DNA from: JBJXGF01 sp046153015
Lineage (GTDB): Bacteria > Actinomycetota > Acidimicrobiia > Acidimicrobiales > CAIXPF01
Reading direction: 5' to 3'
DNA: 22,563 bases
Assembly: GCA_046153015.1 (NCBI GenBank)
Contig: JBJXGF010000068.1
Coordinates: 1-22,563, forward strand
In this document: positions 6,845 through 15,040 of the stretch, piece after piece
Numbering within the stretch: the first letter of the stretch is position 1
How the letters are laid out: every line of letters starts with the position of its first letter
Translations under genes and position numbers: made by a program
The notes under the pieces: model-generated
The model's database searches: none
Told to the model about the DNA's origin: nothing
Seen by the model: only the letters and a program-made list of their open reading frames with translations

Positions 6845-7825
6845 ATGCGCGCCGTGGTGTTGGAAGCAAAGGGCGGGCCCGAGGTCCTCACCGTGCGGGA
6901 GGCGCCCGACCCGTCCCCTGGTCCGGAAGAGGTCCTGGTCGACGTGGTGGGCACCGCCCTCAACCGGGCCGATCTGCTCCAGCGGCGAGGCCAGTATCCG
7001 GGCCCGAAAGCGGCGCTCGAGATCCCCGGCCTCGAGTTCGCCGGCCGGGTCGCGGCGGTGGGGGAGCGGGTCGAGGCGTGGACGCTCGGCGACGAGGTGA
7101 TGGGCATCGTGGGCGGCGGCGGGTACGCCGAGCGCCTGGCCGTGCACGAGCGCCAGGTGATGCGCGTGCCCGCCTCGGTCGGCGTGGGCGACGCCGCGGC
7201 CATCCCCGAGGTGTGGATCACCGCGTGGGACGCGCTGGTGCCCCAAGGCGGGCTCGGCTCGGGCGGCGCGGCGCTGGTCCACGCCGGCGCGTCGGGGGTG
7301 GGCACCGCGGCGATCCAGATCGTCAAGGCGATCGGGGCCCGCTCAGCGGTCACCTGCTCCGCCGGCAAGCGCGAGCGGGTGGCGGCGCTCGGCGCCGACG
7401 TGGTGATCGACTACGCCAGCGAGGATTTCGTGGCCGCCGCCAAGGAGCTGACCGGCGGGCGCGGGGTGAACGTCATCCTCGACGTGATCGGCGGCGGCTA
7501 CCTCGACCGCAACCTCGACGCGTTGGCGCTCAAGGGTGCGATCGTGCAGGTGGGCACGATGGGTGAGGCCACCGCCACGCTGGCGCTCGGCAAGCTGCTG
7601 ATGAAGCGCGCCCGCCTGATCGGCACCGTGCTCCGGGCCCGGCCGCTGGAGGAGAAGATCGCCGTGACCCAGGCCTTCGCCGCCGCCGTGCTCCCCCTCT
7701 TCGACCGCGGCCTGGCCCGGCCGGTGATCGACTCGCGGTTCCCGCTCGACCGGATCGCCGACGCCCACGCCTACATGGAGTCCAACGCCAACGTCGGCAA
7801 GATCCTGATCGATGTAGCCAGCTGA
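6845..7825 (+). CDS. NAD(P)H:quinone oxidoreductase, PIG3 type
   Basis: A 326-aa zinc-independent medium-chain dehydrogenase/reductase. The N-terminal GroES-like domain contains ALNRADLLQRRGQYP (about 40-54) and GLEFAGRVAAVG (about 62-73), both typical of the quinone oxidoreductase/TP53I3 branch. The nucleotide-binding domain has the signature HAGASGVGTAAIQIVKAIGA (about 145-164) and later VILDVIGGGYLDRNLDAL. It is expected to be a soluble NADPH-dependent reductase of quinones or other electrophilic carbonyls. The frame is open further upstream, but the family start MRAVVLEAKGGPEVL at 6845 is unambiguous. It ends 13 bp before the hairpin at 7839-7865, which separates it from the convergent citrate synthase gene. 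Confidence 0.9.
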   Translation: MRAVVLEAKGGPEVLTVREAPDPSPGPEEVLVDVVGTALNRADLLQRRGQYPGPKAALEIPGLEFAGRVAAVGERVEAWTLGDEVMGIVGGGGYAERLAVHERQVMRVPASVGVGDAAAIPEVWITAWDALVPQGGLGSGGAALVHAGASGVGTAAIQIVKAIGARSAVTCSAGKRERVAALGADVVIDYASEDFVAAAKELTGGRGVNVILDVIGGGYLDRNLDALALKGAIVQVGTMGEATATLALGKLLMKRARLIGTVLRARPLEEKIAVTQAFAAAVLPLFDRGLARPVIDSRFPLDRIADAHAYMESNANVGKILIDVAS

Positions 7826-7838
7826 CCACCGCGAAGCG

Positions 7839-7865
7839 GGTGCTGGGGGCGCAGCCCCCAGCACC
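7839..7865. terminator. Bidirectional hairpin terminator
   Basis: A perfect 12-bp stem (GGTGCTGGGGGC at 7839-7850, GCCCCCAGCACC at 7854-7865) encloses the 3-nt loop GCA. It lies between the stops of the convergent oxidoreductase (7825) and citrate synthase (7869) genes, so it can serve both. No T-run follows, as is usual in high-GC actinobacteria. It shares its GGGGGC/GCCCCC core with the hairpins at 13-29 and 11860-11885. Confidence 0.8.
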
Positions 7866-7868
7866 GGT

Positions 7869-9137
<1,269 letters not shown>

Positions 9138-9213
9138 CGGTGCTCCCACGTTCACGCTACGACGGAAGAACAGCAGGTGGACCCCACGCTGGGCCCTCCC
9201 CCAGTTCGCGCCC

Positions 9214-9219
9214 ACCATA
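9214..9219 (-). promoter_or_regulatory. Candidate -10 box for gltA
   Basis: On the minus strand this reads TATGGT (TAnnnT), which would place the transcription start near 9207 and give a leader of about 70 nt. The leader would contain a small hairpin (CTGGG and CCCAG arms, 9189-9193 and 9200-9204) with a purine-rich loop. No convincing -35 is visible. Confidence 0.35.
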
Positions 9220-9279
9220 GCCCGGCCCGCAGCGCCCCATCGACAGGGGCGTGCGGATAGGTGGTTCACCGCCCCGGCC

Positions 9280-9294
9280 CGCCCCGGCGGGGCG
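9280..9294 (-). terminator. GC hairpin after the carboxyltransferase gene
   Basis: Arms CGCCCC (9280-9285) and GGGGCG (9289-9294) enclose the loop GGC. It begins 7 bp beyond the carboxyltransferase stop at 9302. There is no T-run. It probably isolates that transcript from the gltA promoter region. Confidence 0.4.
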
Positions 9295-9301
9295 CGCCGC
9301 G

Positions 9302-10669
9302 CTAGAGGGGGCCGTTGTCGTGGCGGCGGGGCGCCAAGCGTTCGCGCTTGTCGGCCAGCGCCCCGAGGGCGGCGGCGAGGCAACGACGGGTGTCGGAGGG
9401 GTCGATCACCTGGTCGACGCTGCCCCGCGAGGCGGCCACGTACGGGTTGAGCAGGCGCTCCTCGTAGTCCGCTTCGAGCCGGGCCCGCTCCGCCTCGTCG
9501 GCCCGGCGGTGGATGATGCCGCTCGCCTGCTTGGCCCCCATCACCGCGATCTCCGCCGTTGGCCACGCCAGGTTCAGGTCGCTGCCCATGAACTTGGAGT
9601 CCATCACGATGTACGCGCCGCCGTAGCTCTTGCGCAGCGTCACGCACACCCGCGGCACGGTGGCGCGGGCGTAGGCGAAGGCGAGCTGCGCCCCCTTGCG
9701 GATCATGCCCCGCCACTCGAGATCCTTGCCGGGATAGAAGCCGGGCGTGTCGACGAAGGTGACGAGCGGCAGGTTGAAGGCGTCGCAGAAGGCCACGAAG
9801 CGGGCCCCCTTCTGGGAGGCCGGGATGTCGAGGGTCCCGGCGATCGCCTGGGGCTGGTTGGCCACCACGCCCACCGGCTGCCCGCCGATGGCGGCGAGCC
9901 CGGTCACCAGGTTGGCCGCCCAGCCGGCCCGCAGCTCGAGCAGGTCCCCGTCGTCGACCACGGCCTCGACCGCCCGGCGCACGTCGTAGCTGCCCGTCGG
10001 CGAGGCCGGGAGCAGCTCACCCGCCTCCGGCGTCGGCCGGTCGGGCGGGTCGAGCGTGGGGCGCAGCGGGGCGGGCTCCTCGCAGCTCGCCGGCAGGTAG
10101 GAGAGCAGGTGCGCGGCGGCGGCGAAGCAGCCGGCGGCGTCGGGGGCCACGAGCGACGCTGCGCCCGAGGAGCGGTCGTGGGCGCCGGCCCCGCCGAGCG
10201 CGGCGGTGGTGACCTGTTCGCCGGTGTACTGGCGCACCATCGCGGGGCCCGACACGAACGCATAGGAGTCGGCGCTCATCACCACGTGGTCGGCCAGCCC
10301 GAGCAGCAGGGCCGGCCCGCCGATCGCCGGGCCCGACACCGCGAACACGATCGGCGCCATGCCCGAGCAGGCCACGAGCGCTCGCGCCGCCCGGCCCCAT
10401 CCGTCGAGCGCGTCGAGGCCTTCGCGCACCTCGGCGCCGGAGAACTCCACCGCCCAGAGCAGCGGCCGGCCCAGCCGGCGGGCCAGCGCCGCAGCCGCGG
10501 CCAGGTTGGCGCCCTCGGCGGCGCCGAGCGCGCCGCCCGCGCCGCCCGAGCGGACGACCACCACGGGGCGGCCGTCCAACTCCTCGACCCCGGCCCGGAC
10601 CGACCCGGGGGTGCGGCTGCGCAGCGAGACGACCGGCGGCATGCGTGGTGTGACCGGCTGCTCGCTCAC
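9302..10669 (-). CDS. Acyl-CoA carboxylase carboxyltransferase subunit, divergent
   Basis: A 455-aa crotonase-superfamily carboxyltransferase (AccD/PccB type), the subunit that moves CO2 from biotin to an acyl-CoA. The C-terminal half is canonical: TPGFYPGKDLEWRGMIRKGAQLAFAYA, TLRKSYGGAYIVM, NLAWPTAEIAVMGAKQASGI. The N-terminal half is shortened: the family's opening KLTARERI region (about 70 residues) is absent. The segment that normally reads like SGGARIQEG is EFSGAEVREGLDAL. Propionyl/acetyl-CoA carboxylase subunits are usually 510-550 aa. No biotin carboxylase or biotin carrier gene is in the window. The GTG at 10669 overlaps the LysR stop (GTGA), so the two genes are translationally coupled. 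An ATG nine codons later is an alternative start. Confidence 0.85.
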   Translation of the reverse strand: MSEQPVTPRMPPVVSLRSRTPGSVRAGVEELDGRPVVVVRSGGAGGALGAAEGANLAAAAALARRLGRPLLWAVEFSGAEVREGLDALDGWGRAARALVACSGMAPIVFAVSGPAIGGPALLLGLADHVVMSADSYAFVSGPAMVRQYTGEQVTTAALGGAGAHDRSSGAASLVAPDAAGCFAAAAHLLSYLPASCEEPAPLRPTLDPPDRPTPEAGELLPASPTGSYDVRRAVEAVVDDGDLLELRAGWAANLVTGLAAIGGQPVGVVANQPQAIAGTLDIPASQKGARFVAFCDAFNLPLVTFVDTPGFYPGKDLEWRGMIRKGAQLAFAYARATVPRVCVTLRKSYGGAYIVMDSKFMGSDLNLAWPTAEIAVMGAKQASGIIHRRADEAERARLEADYEERLLNPYVAASRGSVDQVIDPSDTRRCLAAALGALADKRERLAPRRHDNGPL

Positions 10670-11610
10670 CGCGTTACCCGCGTGGCCTCGGCGCCGACGG
10701 CGGGATGGATGCCCGGCTGATGCGGCGCCGACTCGGCCACCACCGCCTTGAGCACGTTGGCCACCGCTCGGGTGGGGGCGGCGGGCATCCCCCGTCGGCG
10801 GCGCACGAGGCCGACCTTGCGCCGGCTGAGGCCCCGCACCGGGATCCGCCGCCACGCGGAGTCGGGGCCCGGCGCACTGGGCACCGCGCTGGCCGGCAGG
10901 ATCGCCGGACCGAAGCCCTGGAACGCGAGCGACGCCACCAGCGTCATGCCGTCGACCTCGGCCTTGGTGCGCAGCACCACCCCCGCCCGATCGGCGTCGG
11001 CGTCGAGCTCGGAGCGGAACACGGTGCCCTCCGAGGCCAGCACCAGCTCGTAGTCGGCCAGGCGGTCGATGGAGAGCTCCTCGAACGACGCCAACGGATG
11101 GTCGCGCGGCGCCACGAGCAGGCGGTCCTCGTCAAAGAGGGGCTCCTCGATCACGTCGGGGTCGCGGGTGGGCAGATTGGCCACGGCGATGTCGACGTCG
11201 CCCCGCAGGAGCTGGGGCATCAGCGTGGAGGTGGTCGCGTCGACCACCACCAACCGGATCCGGGGATGCGCCCTCGTGAGGGCGTCGAGCAGGCGCGGCG
11301 CGAGCCAGCGGGCGGTGGTGCCGATCATCCCGATGCGCGCCGAGCCCGACACCTCGTCTCGCACCGAGGCCACGTCGGCCGAGAGCGCCTCGAGCTCGGA
11401 GCGCACCCGGCGGGCCCGCTCGGCCACCAGCTCGCCCTCCTCGGTGAGGGCCCCGGCGCTGCGGTCCACCAGCGTGACCCCCAGCTCCCGCTCCAGGCGG
11501 GCGATGTGGGTCGACACGTTGGACTGCACGGTGTGCAGCGCCCGGGCGGCCGCCGAGAAGCTCCCGTGATCGGCGACGGAGAGCAGCGCGGAGAGCTGGC
11601 GCAGGTCCAT
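10666..11610 (-). CDS. LysR family transcriptional regulator
   Basis: A 314-aa regulator. The N-terminal winged helix-turn-helix is typical: MDLRQLSALLSVADHGSFSAAARALHTVQSNVSTHIARLERELGVTLVDR (1-50). A linker helix and a periplasmic-binding-protein-like effector domain follow (about 92-295), with GSARIGMIGTTA opening the first lobe and LVASLAFQGFGPAILPAS closing the second. The ATG at 11610 gives the standard family N-terminus. The stop overlaps the carboxyltransferase start, so this LysR is in the same transcript as the gene it may control, which is unusual since LysR genes are more often divergent from their target. The divergent 6C-like RNA and a dyad at 11656-11673 lie directly upstream and are candidates for auto- or cross-regulation. 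Confidence 0.92.
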   Translation of the reverse strand: MDLRQLSALLSVADHGSFSAAARALHTVQSNVSTHIARLERELGVTLVDRSAGALTEEGELVAERARRVRSELEALSADVASVRDEVSGSARIGMIGTTARWLAPRLLDALTRAHPRIRLVVVDATTSTLMPQLLRGDVDIAVANLPTRDPDVIEEPLFDEDRLLVAPRDHPLASFEELSIDRLADYELVLASEGTVFRSELDADADRAGVVLRTKAEVDGMTLVASLAFQGFGPAILPASAVPSAPGPDSAWRRIPVRGLSRRKVGLVRRRRGMPAAPTRAVANVLKAVVAESAPHQPGIHPAVGAEATRVTR

Positions 11611-11644
11611 CGCTGCATATGATGGCGCCTATCGGGAATTACTG

Positions 11645-11674
11645 TTGGACAGATCTTGTGCCCGCGTGCACAAT
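11645..11674 (+). promoter_or_regulatory. Promoter of the 6C-like RNA
   Basis: TTGGAC (11645-11650) as -35 and CACAAT (11669-11674) as -10, separated by 18 bp, would start transcription near 11681, just before the first RNA hairpin. Both boxes resemble the vegetative sigma-factor consensus more closely than most sites in this window. Confidence 0.55.
11656..11673. promoter_or_regulatory. Operator-like dyad TTGTGC-N6-GCACAA
   Basis: A perfect 6-bp inverted repeat with a 6-bp spacer, 46 bp upstream of the LysR start. It occupies the spacer and -10 of the proposed 6C RNA promoter. Size and A/T-rich ends fit a dimeric regulator site; the adjacent LysR protein is the obvious candidate, but this is inference. 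Confidence 0.55.
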
Positions 11675-11680
11675 GGTCTT

Positions 11681-11815
11681 CACAACACAGCCGAGGACAT
11701 CCACTCGAATCCCCCCTCGAGGTCCTCAGGCCGGTCAGGCCTGGATCCCCCTCCAGCGCAGTGACCGTTTATGGTGAGGCTGGCCGACCCCCCTCGGCCA
11801 GCCTCCCGTCTTTTT
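11681..11815 (+). ncRNA. 6C-like small RNA with C-rich hairpin loops
   Basis: About 135 nt with no credible protein. Three hairpins have loops made mostly of C. Hairpin 1 (11693-11727) pairs GAGGAC with GTCCTC and CTCGA with TCGAG around a loop with six C (11711-11716). Hairpin 2 (11741-11756) pairs CTGGA with TCCAG around T plus five C. Hairpin 3 (11776-11805) is a perfect 12-bp terminator stem around six C, followed by a T-run. Hairpins with six or more C in the loop define the actinobacterial 6C RNA (B11 in Mycobacterium), reported to bind purine-rich target sites near ribosome-binding sequences through the C-loops. Its own promoter (11645-11674) and terminator support an independent transcript. 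The 5' end is inferred. Confidence 0.82.
11776..11815 (+). terminator. Intrinsic terminator of the 6C-like RNA
   Basis: Stem GAGGCTGGCCGA (11776-11787) with TCGGCCAGCCTC (11794-11805), loop of six C, then CCG and a T-rich tract ending in five T after a C (11809-11815). This is the only hairpin in the window with a proper T-run. No plus-strand protein gene precedes it, which is what first pointed to a small RNA. Confidence 0.9.
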
Positions 11816-11859
11816 CCACCCCGGTTCGAGCGGCTGCTCCGCCCGGCTTCGGGTTGCAT

Positions 11860-11885
11860 GGTCCGGGGGCCGCCGCCCCCGGACC
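11860..11885 (-). terminator. Hairpin terminator after aconitase
   Basis: Perfect 11-bp stem: GGTCCGGGGGC (11860-11870) and GCCCCCGGACC (11875-11885), loop CGCC. It lies 16 bp beyond the aconitase stop at 11902 and has no T-run. It shares its GGGGGC/GCCCCC core with hairpins at 13-29 and 7839-7865. Confidence 0.75.
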
Positions 11886-11901
11886 CGGAATCCGGAACCC
11901 G

Positions 11902-14184
11902 TCAGTCGGCGCCCATCTCCCGGCGGATGATGTTGAGGGCGGAGCCGGCCTTGAACCATGCGATCTGCTCGTCGGAGAACGTGTGGTTGCAGGCGATCTC
12001 GAGCCGCTCGCCGTTCGGCTTGGCGATCACGACCGTCACCGGTTGGCCGGGGGCGAGCTGCGCCAGGCCGACGATGGAGATCCGGTCGTCCTCGTCGATG
12101 CGGTCGTAGTCGGCCGGGTCGGCGAACGTGAGCGGGAGCATCCCCTGCTTCTTCAGGTTCGTCTCGTGGATGCGGGCGAAGCTGCGGCAGATCACGGCCT
12201 TGCCGTTGCGGAAGCGCGGCTCCATCGCGGCGTGCTCCCGGGAGGAGCCCTCGCCGTAGTTCTGGTCGCCGATCGCCACCCAGCCGACCCCGGCCTCGTG
12301 GTAGTGCTTGGCGATGTCGGGGAAGCTGCGGGTCGAGCCGTCGAGCTGGTCCTTGCCCTCGCCGGCTTTGCCGGTGAAGGCGTTGACCGCGCCGAGGAAG
12401 AGGTTGCCGGAGATGTTCTCCAGGTGGCCGCGGTAGGTGAGCCACGGGCCGGCCATCGAGATGTGGTCGGTCGTGCACTTGCCCTGGGCCTTGACCAGCA
12501 CCGGGAGGTCCACGTAGTCGTTGCCGTCCCAGGGGGCGAACGGCGCCAGGAGCTGCAGGCGGTCGCTGGTGGGGGACACCTGCACCACGACCCCGGACGC
12601 GTCGTCCGGCGGGGCCACGAACGCGTTCTCGCCGGGCGTGAAGCCCGCCGGCGGCAGCTCCAGGCCCTGCGGCGCGTCGAGGCGCACCGCCTGGCCCGCC
12701 TCGTTGGTGAGCGTGTCGTTCAGCGGGTCGAACTCCAGCGTGCCGGCCAGGGCCAGGGCCATCACGGTCTCGGGTGAGGTGACGAACGCGAGGGTCGAGG
12801 CGAGGCCGTCGTTGCGCTTGGGGAAGTTGCGGTTGTAGGAGGTGACGATCACGTTGGCCTGGCCCTCGCTCACGTCGGTCCGGGCCCACTGCCCGATGCA
12901 GGGCCCGCACGCGTTGGCCAGCACCGTCGCCCCCACGCGCTCGAAGTCGGCGAGCAGGCCGTCGCGCTCAATCGTGGCCCGGACCTGCTCGGAGCCGGGG
13001 GTGATCAGGAGCGGGGTCTTGGCCCGCAGGCCCGCCGCCGCCGCCTGGCGGGCGATCGACGCGGCTCGGGTGATGTCCTCGTAACTCGAGTTCGTGCAGG
13101 AGCCGATCAGCGACGACGAGATCGTGAGCGGCCAGCCCTTTTCCCGGGCCTCGGCGCCGAGGGCTGACACCTCGCGGGCGAGGTCGGGTGTGTGGGGACC
13201 GTTGATGTGGGGGCGCAGCTGCGACAGGTCGATCTCCACCACCCGGTCGAAGAAGCGGCCGGGATCGGCCTGCACCTCGTCGTCGGCCCGCAGGTTGGCG
13301 GCCACCCGATCGGCGGCGGCGGCCAGCGCCTCGCGGCCGGTGGCCTTCAGGTAGCGGGCCATGGCGGCGTCGTAGCCGAACACCGAGGTCGTGGCGCCGA
13401 TCTCGGCGCCCATGTTGCAGATGGTGGCCTTGCCGGTGGCCGAGAGGCTCTCGGCGCCTGGGCCGAAGTACTCGACGATGGCGCCGGTGCCCCCCTCGAC
13501 GGTGAGGATGTCGGCCACCTTCAGGATCACGTCCTTCGGGGCCGACCAGCCCGACAGCTCGCCGGTGAGGCGCACGCCGATCACCTTGGGCCAGCGCAGG
13601 TTGAAGGGGAACCCGGTCATCACGTCGACCGCGTCGGCGCCGCCCACGCCGATCGCCACCATGCCCAGGCCGCCGGCGTTGGGGGTGTGGCTGTCGGTGC
13701 CGATCATCATGCCGCCGGGGAACGCGTAGTTCTCCAGCACCACCTGGTGGATGATGCCCGAGCCCGGCTTCCAGAACCCGATGCCGTAGCGCGCCGACAC
13801 CGACTCGAGGAATGCATAGACCTCGCGGTTGCCGTCGAGCGCCGCCAGCAGATCGATGCGCCCGTTGTCCCTCGCCTGGATCAGGTGGTCGCAGTGCACG
13901 GTCGAGGGCACCCGCACCTGGTCGAGCCCCGCCGTCATGAACTGCAGCAGCGCCATCTGCGCCGTGGCGTCCTGCATGGCCACCCGGTCGGGATGGAAGT
14001 CGGCGTACGAACGGCCCCGTTCCATCTCCTGGGTCTCGGGGTCGCGCAGGTGGTTGACGAGGATCTTCTCGGCCAGGGTCAAGGGTCGGCCGAGGCGGCG
14101 GCGGCCGGTGGCCACTCGTTCGTCGAGAGCGGCGTAGGCCTCGTTGACCAGTTCGATCGGGGTGGTGGCGGTGACGGCGGCCAT
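11902..14184 (-). CDS. acn: Aconitate hydratase
   Basis: A 760-aa aconitase, which converts citrate to isocitrate via cis-aconitate. The three [4Fe-4S] ligands are visible: Cys363 in IGSCTNSS and Cys426/Cys429 in ANACGPCIGQ. Other active-site blocks are present: TVHCDHLI, GTDSHTPNAGGLG, TSYNRNFPKRND and, in the swivel domain, GDQNYGEGSSREHAAMEPR. Length and sequence resemble the mitochondrial-type family rather than the longer AcnA/IRP type (about 890-930 aa). The ATG at 14184 (MAAVTATTPIEL) has AAGAGG about 7 nt upstream. The frame remains open upstream but overlaps the divergent GntR gene. A -10-like TATACT on this strand (14249-14254) falls inside the operator-like palindrome at 14240-14257. 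Confidence 0.95.
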   Translation of the reverse strand: MAAVTATTPIELVNEAYAALDERVATGRRRLGRPLTLAEKILVNHLRDPETQEMERGRSYADFHPDRVAMQDATAQMALLQFMTAGLDQVRVPSTVHCDHLIQARDNGRIDLLAALDGNREVYAFLESVSARYGIGFWKPGSGIIHQVVLENYAFPGGMMIGTDSHTPNAGGLGMVAIGVGGADAVDVMTGFPFNLRWPKVIGVRLTGELSGWSAPKDVILKVADILTVEGGTGAIVEYFGPGAESLSATGKATICNMGAEIGATTSVFGYDAAMARYLKATGREALAAAADRVAANLRADDEVQADPGRFFDRVVEIDLSQLRPHINGPHTPDLAREVSALGAEAREKGWPLTISSSLIGSCTNSSYEDITRAASIARQAAAAGLRAKTPLLITPGSEQVRATIERDGLLADFERVGATVLANACGPCIGQWARTDVSEGQANVIVTSYNRNFPKRNDGLASTLAFVTSPETVMALALAGTLEFDPLNDTLTNEAGQAVRLDAPQGLELPPAGFTPGENAFVAPPDDASGVVVQVSPTSDRLQLLAPFAPWDGNDYVDLPVLVKAQGKCTTDHISMAGPWLTYRGHLENISGNLFLGAVNAFTGKAGEGKDQLDGSTRSFPDIAKHYHEAGVGWVAIGDQNYGEGSSREHAAMEPRFRNGKAVICRSFARIHETNLKKQGMLPLTFADPADYDRIDEDDRISIVGLAQLAPGQPVTVVIAKPNGERLEIACNHTFSDEQIAWFKAGSALNIIRREMGAD

Positions 14185-14239
14185 GACGGACCTCTTCTCC
14201 CGGGCGGACTCCGGACGTCTACTCTTGCATGCGGAACCG

Positions 14240-14257
14240 TTAGATACAAGTATAGAA
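14240..14257. promoter_or_regulatory. Operator-like palindrome between acn and gntR
   Basis: An imperfect 18-bp palindrome built around ATAC-AA-GTAT with flanking TT and AA. It ends 3 bp before the GTG of the GntR gene and is 55 bp upstream of the aconitase ATG. It contains a -10-like TATACT for aconitase on the minus strand and TATAGA for gntR on the plus strand. A/T-rich symmetry here stands out sharply from the surrounding GC-rich DNA. The GntR product is the likely ligand, repressing both genes. Confidence 0.55.
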
Positions 14258-14260
14258 CAA

Positions 14261-15040
14261 GTGCGCACGATCCGGTACCGGGAAATCGCCGACGAGCTGC
14301 GCCGGGAGATCCGCGACGGGCGCTATGCGCCCGGCCGGCTGCTGCCGAGCGAGGCCGAGCTCTCCGCCGCGTTCGAGGCCAGCCGCGTGACGATCCGCAA
14401 GTCCCTCGAGGCGTTGCGGGCCGAGGGGCTGGTGGACTCGCGTCAGGGGTTCGGTTGGTTCGTGGCCGGGGACCCGCTGCGTCAGAGCCTCGTGCGCCTC
14501 GGCACGATCGACGCGCAGCTCGCCGCCTCGGGCCGGGCGGCGGGCCGCAAGGTGCTCGAGTTCGGCTTCGTGCCCGCCGCCGGCCGGGTGCGGGCGGTCC
14601 TCGGCGCCGGCTCGGTGCTGCGGGTGCTGCGCCTCTCGCTGGCCGACGGGGCGCCGTTCGCCCGGGTCACGATCTGGTGCCCCGAGCGCCTCGCCGCCGA
14701 CATCTCCCGCGCCGCGGCCGAGCGCACCTCGTTCCAGGAGCTGCTGGGTGTGGAGTTGAACGGCGCCACCCAGACGATCGGCGCAGCGCTGGCCTCGCCC
14801 GACGACGCGGCGGCCCTCGACGTGCCCGCCGCCTCCCCGGTGCTCGTCTGCGAGCGCATCACCTGGGCGGCCGACCGCAGCCCTGCCCTGCTCAGCCAGC
14901 ACGTGTTCCCCGGCCACCTCACCGAGTTCGTGGTCGAGCTGCAAGGGCCGCAGCACTCGATGAACCCCTCGGGGCTGCGCCTCGTCGAGGAGCGCGCCGG
15001 CGCCGCTCAGGACCCGAGCGGGCCGGCGGCCGAGGCGTGA
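14261..15040 (+). CDS. GntR family regulator, HutC/UTRA subfamily
   Basis: A 259-aa regulator. Winged helix-turn-helix at about 4-70: IRYREIADELRREIRDGRYAPGRLLPSEAELSAAFEASRVTIRKSLEALRAEGLVDSRQGFGWFV, a textbook GntR DNA-binding domain. Residues about 85-240 form a UTRA-like ligand domain (GRKVLEFGFVPA, VLRLSLADGAPFARVTIWCPE, ITWAADRSPALLSQHVFPGHLTEF). The ligand is unknown; given the divergent aconitase gene, a TCA-cycle acid is plausible but not shown. The GTG at 14261 is chosen over upstream in-frame starts that overlap aconitase; it lies 3 bp after the palindrome, so the mRNA is probably leaderless or very short-leadered. The 3' end overlaps the convergent DUF4190 gene by 34 bp. Confidence 0.88.
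   Translation: MRTIRYREIADELRREIRDGRYAPGRLLPSEAELSAAFEASRVTIRKSLEALRAEGLVDSRQGFGWFVAGDPLRQSLVRLGTIDAQLAASGRAAGRKVLEFGFVPAAGRVRAVLGAGSVLRVLRLSLADGAPFARVTIWCPERLAADISRAAAERTSFQELLGVELNGATQTIGAALASPDDAAALDVPAASPVLVCERITWAADRSPALLSQHVFPGHLTEFVVELQGPQHSMNPSGLRLVEERAGAAQDPSGPAAEA

Noticed and set aside
9189..9204. Purine-rich gltA leader as a target of the 6C-like RNA
   Set aside because: The minus strand has GGGGGAGGG here, so C-loops could pair with it, but G-runs are common in this DNA and the orientation relative to the start is unremarkable. Not enough to call a target.
9138..9716. N-terminal extension of citrate synthase
   Set aside because: The added residues are Arg/Pro-rich and lie over the carboxyltransferase gene. 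The family start and a GGGAG site are at 9137.
11703..11720. CTCGAATCCCCCC resembling a tRNA T-arm
   Set aside because: No acceptor stem, anticodon arm or D-arm can be built around it. It is the first C-loop hairpin of the small RNA.
11673..11777. 34-codon plus-strand ORF (starts MVFTTQPRT) ending at the terminator
   Set aside because: Its ATG overlaps the proposed -10 box, so it would lie upstream of the RNA start. The DNA is better explained by three C-loop hairpins, and there is no Shine-Dalgarno sequence.
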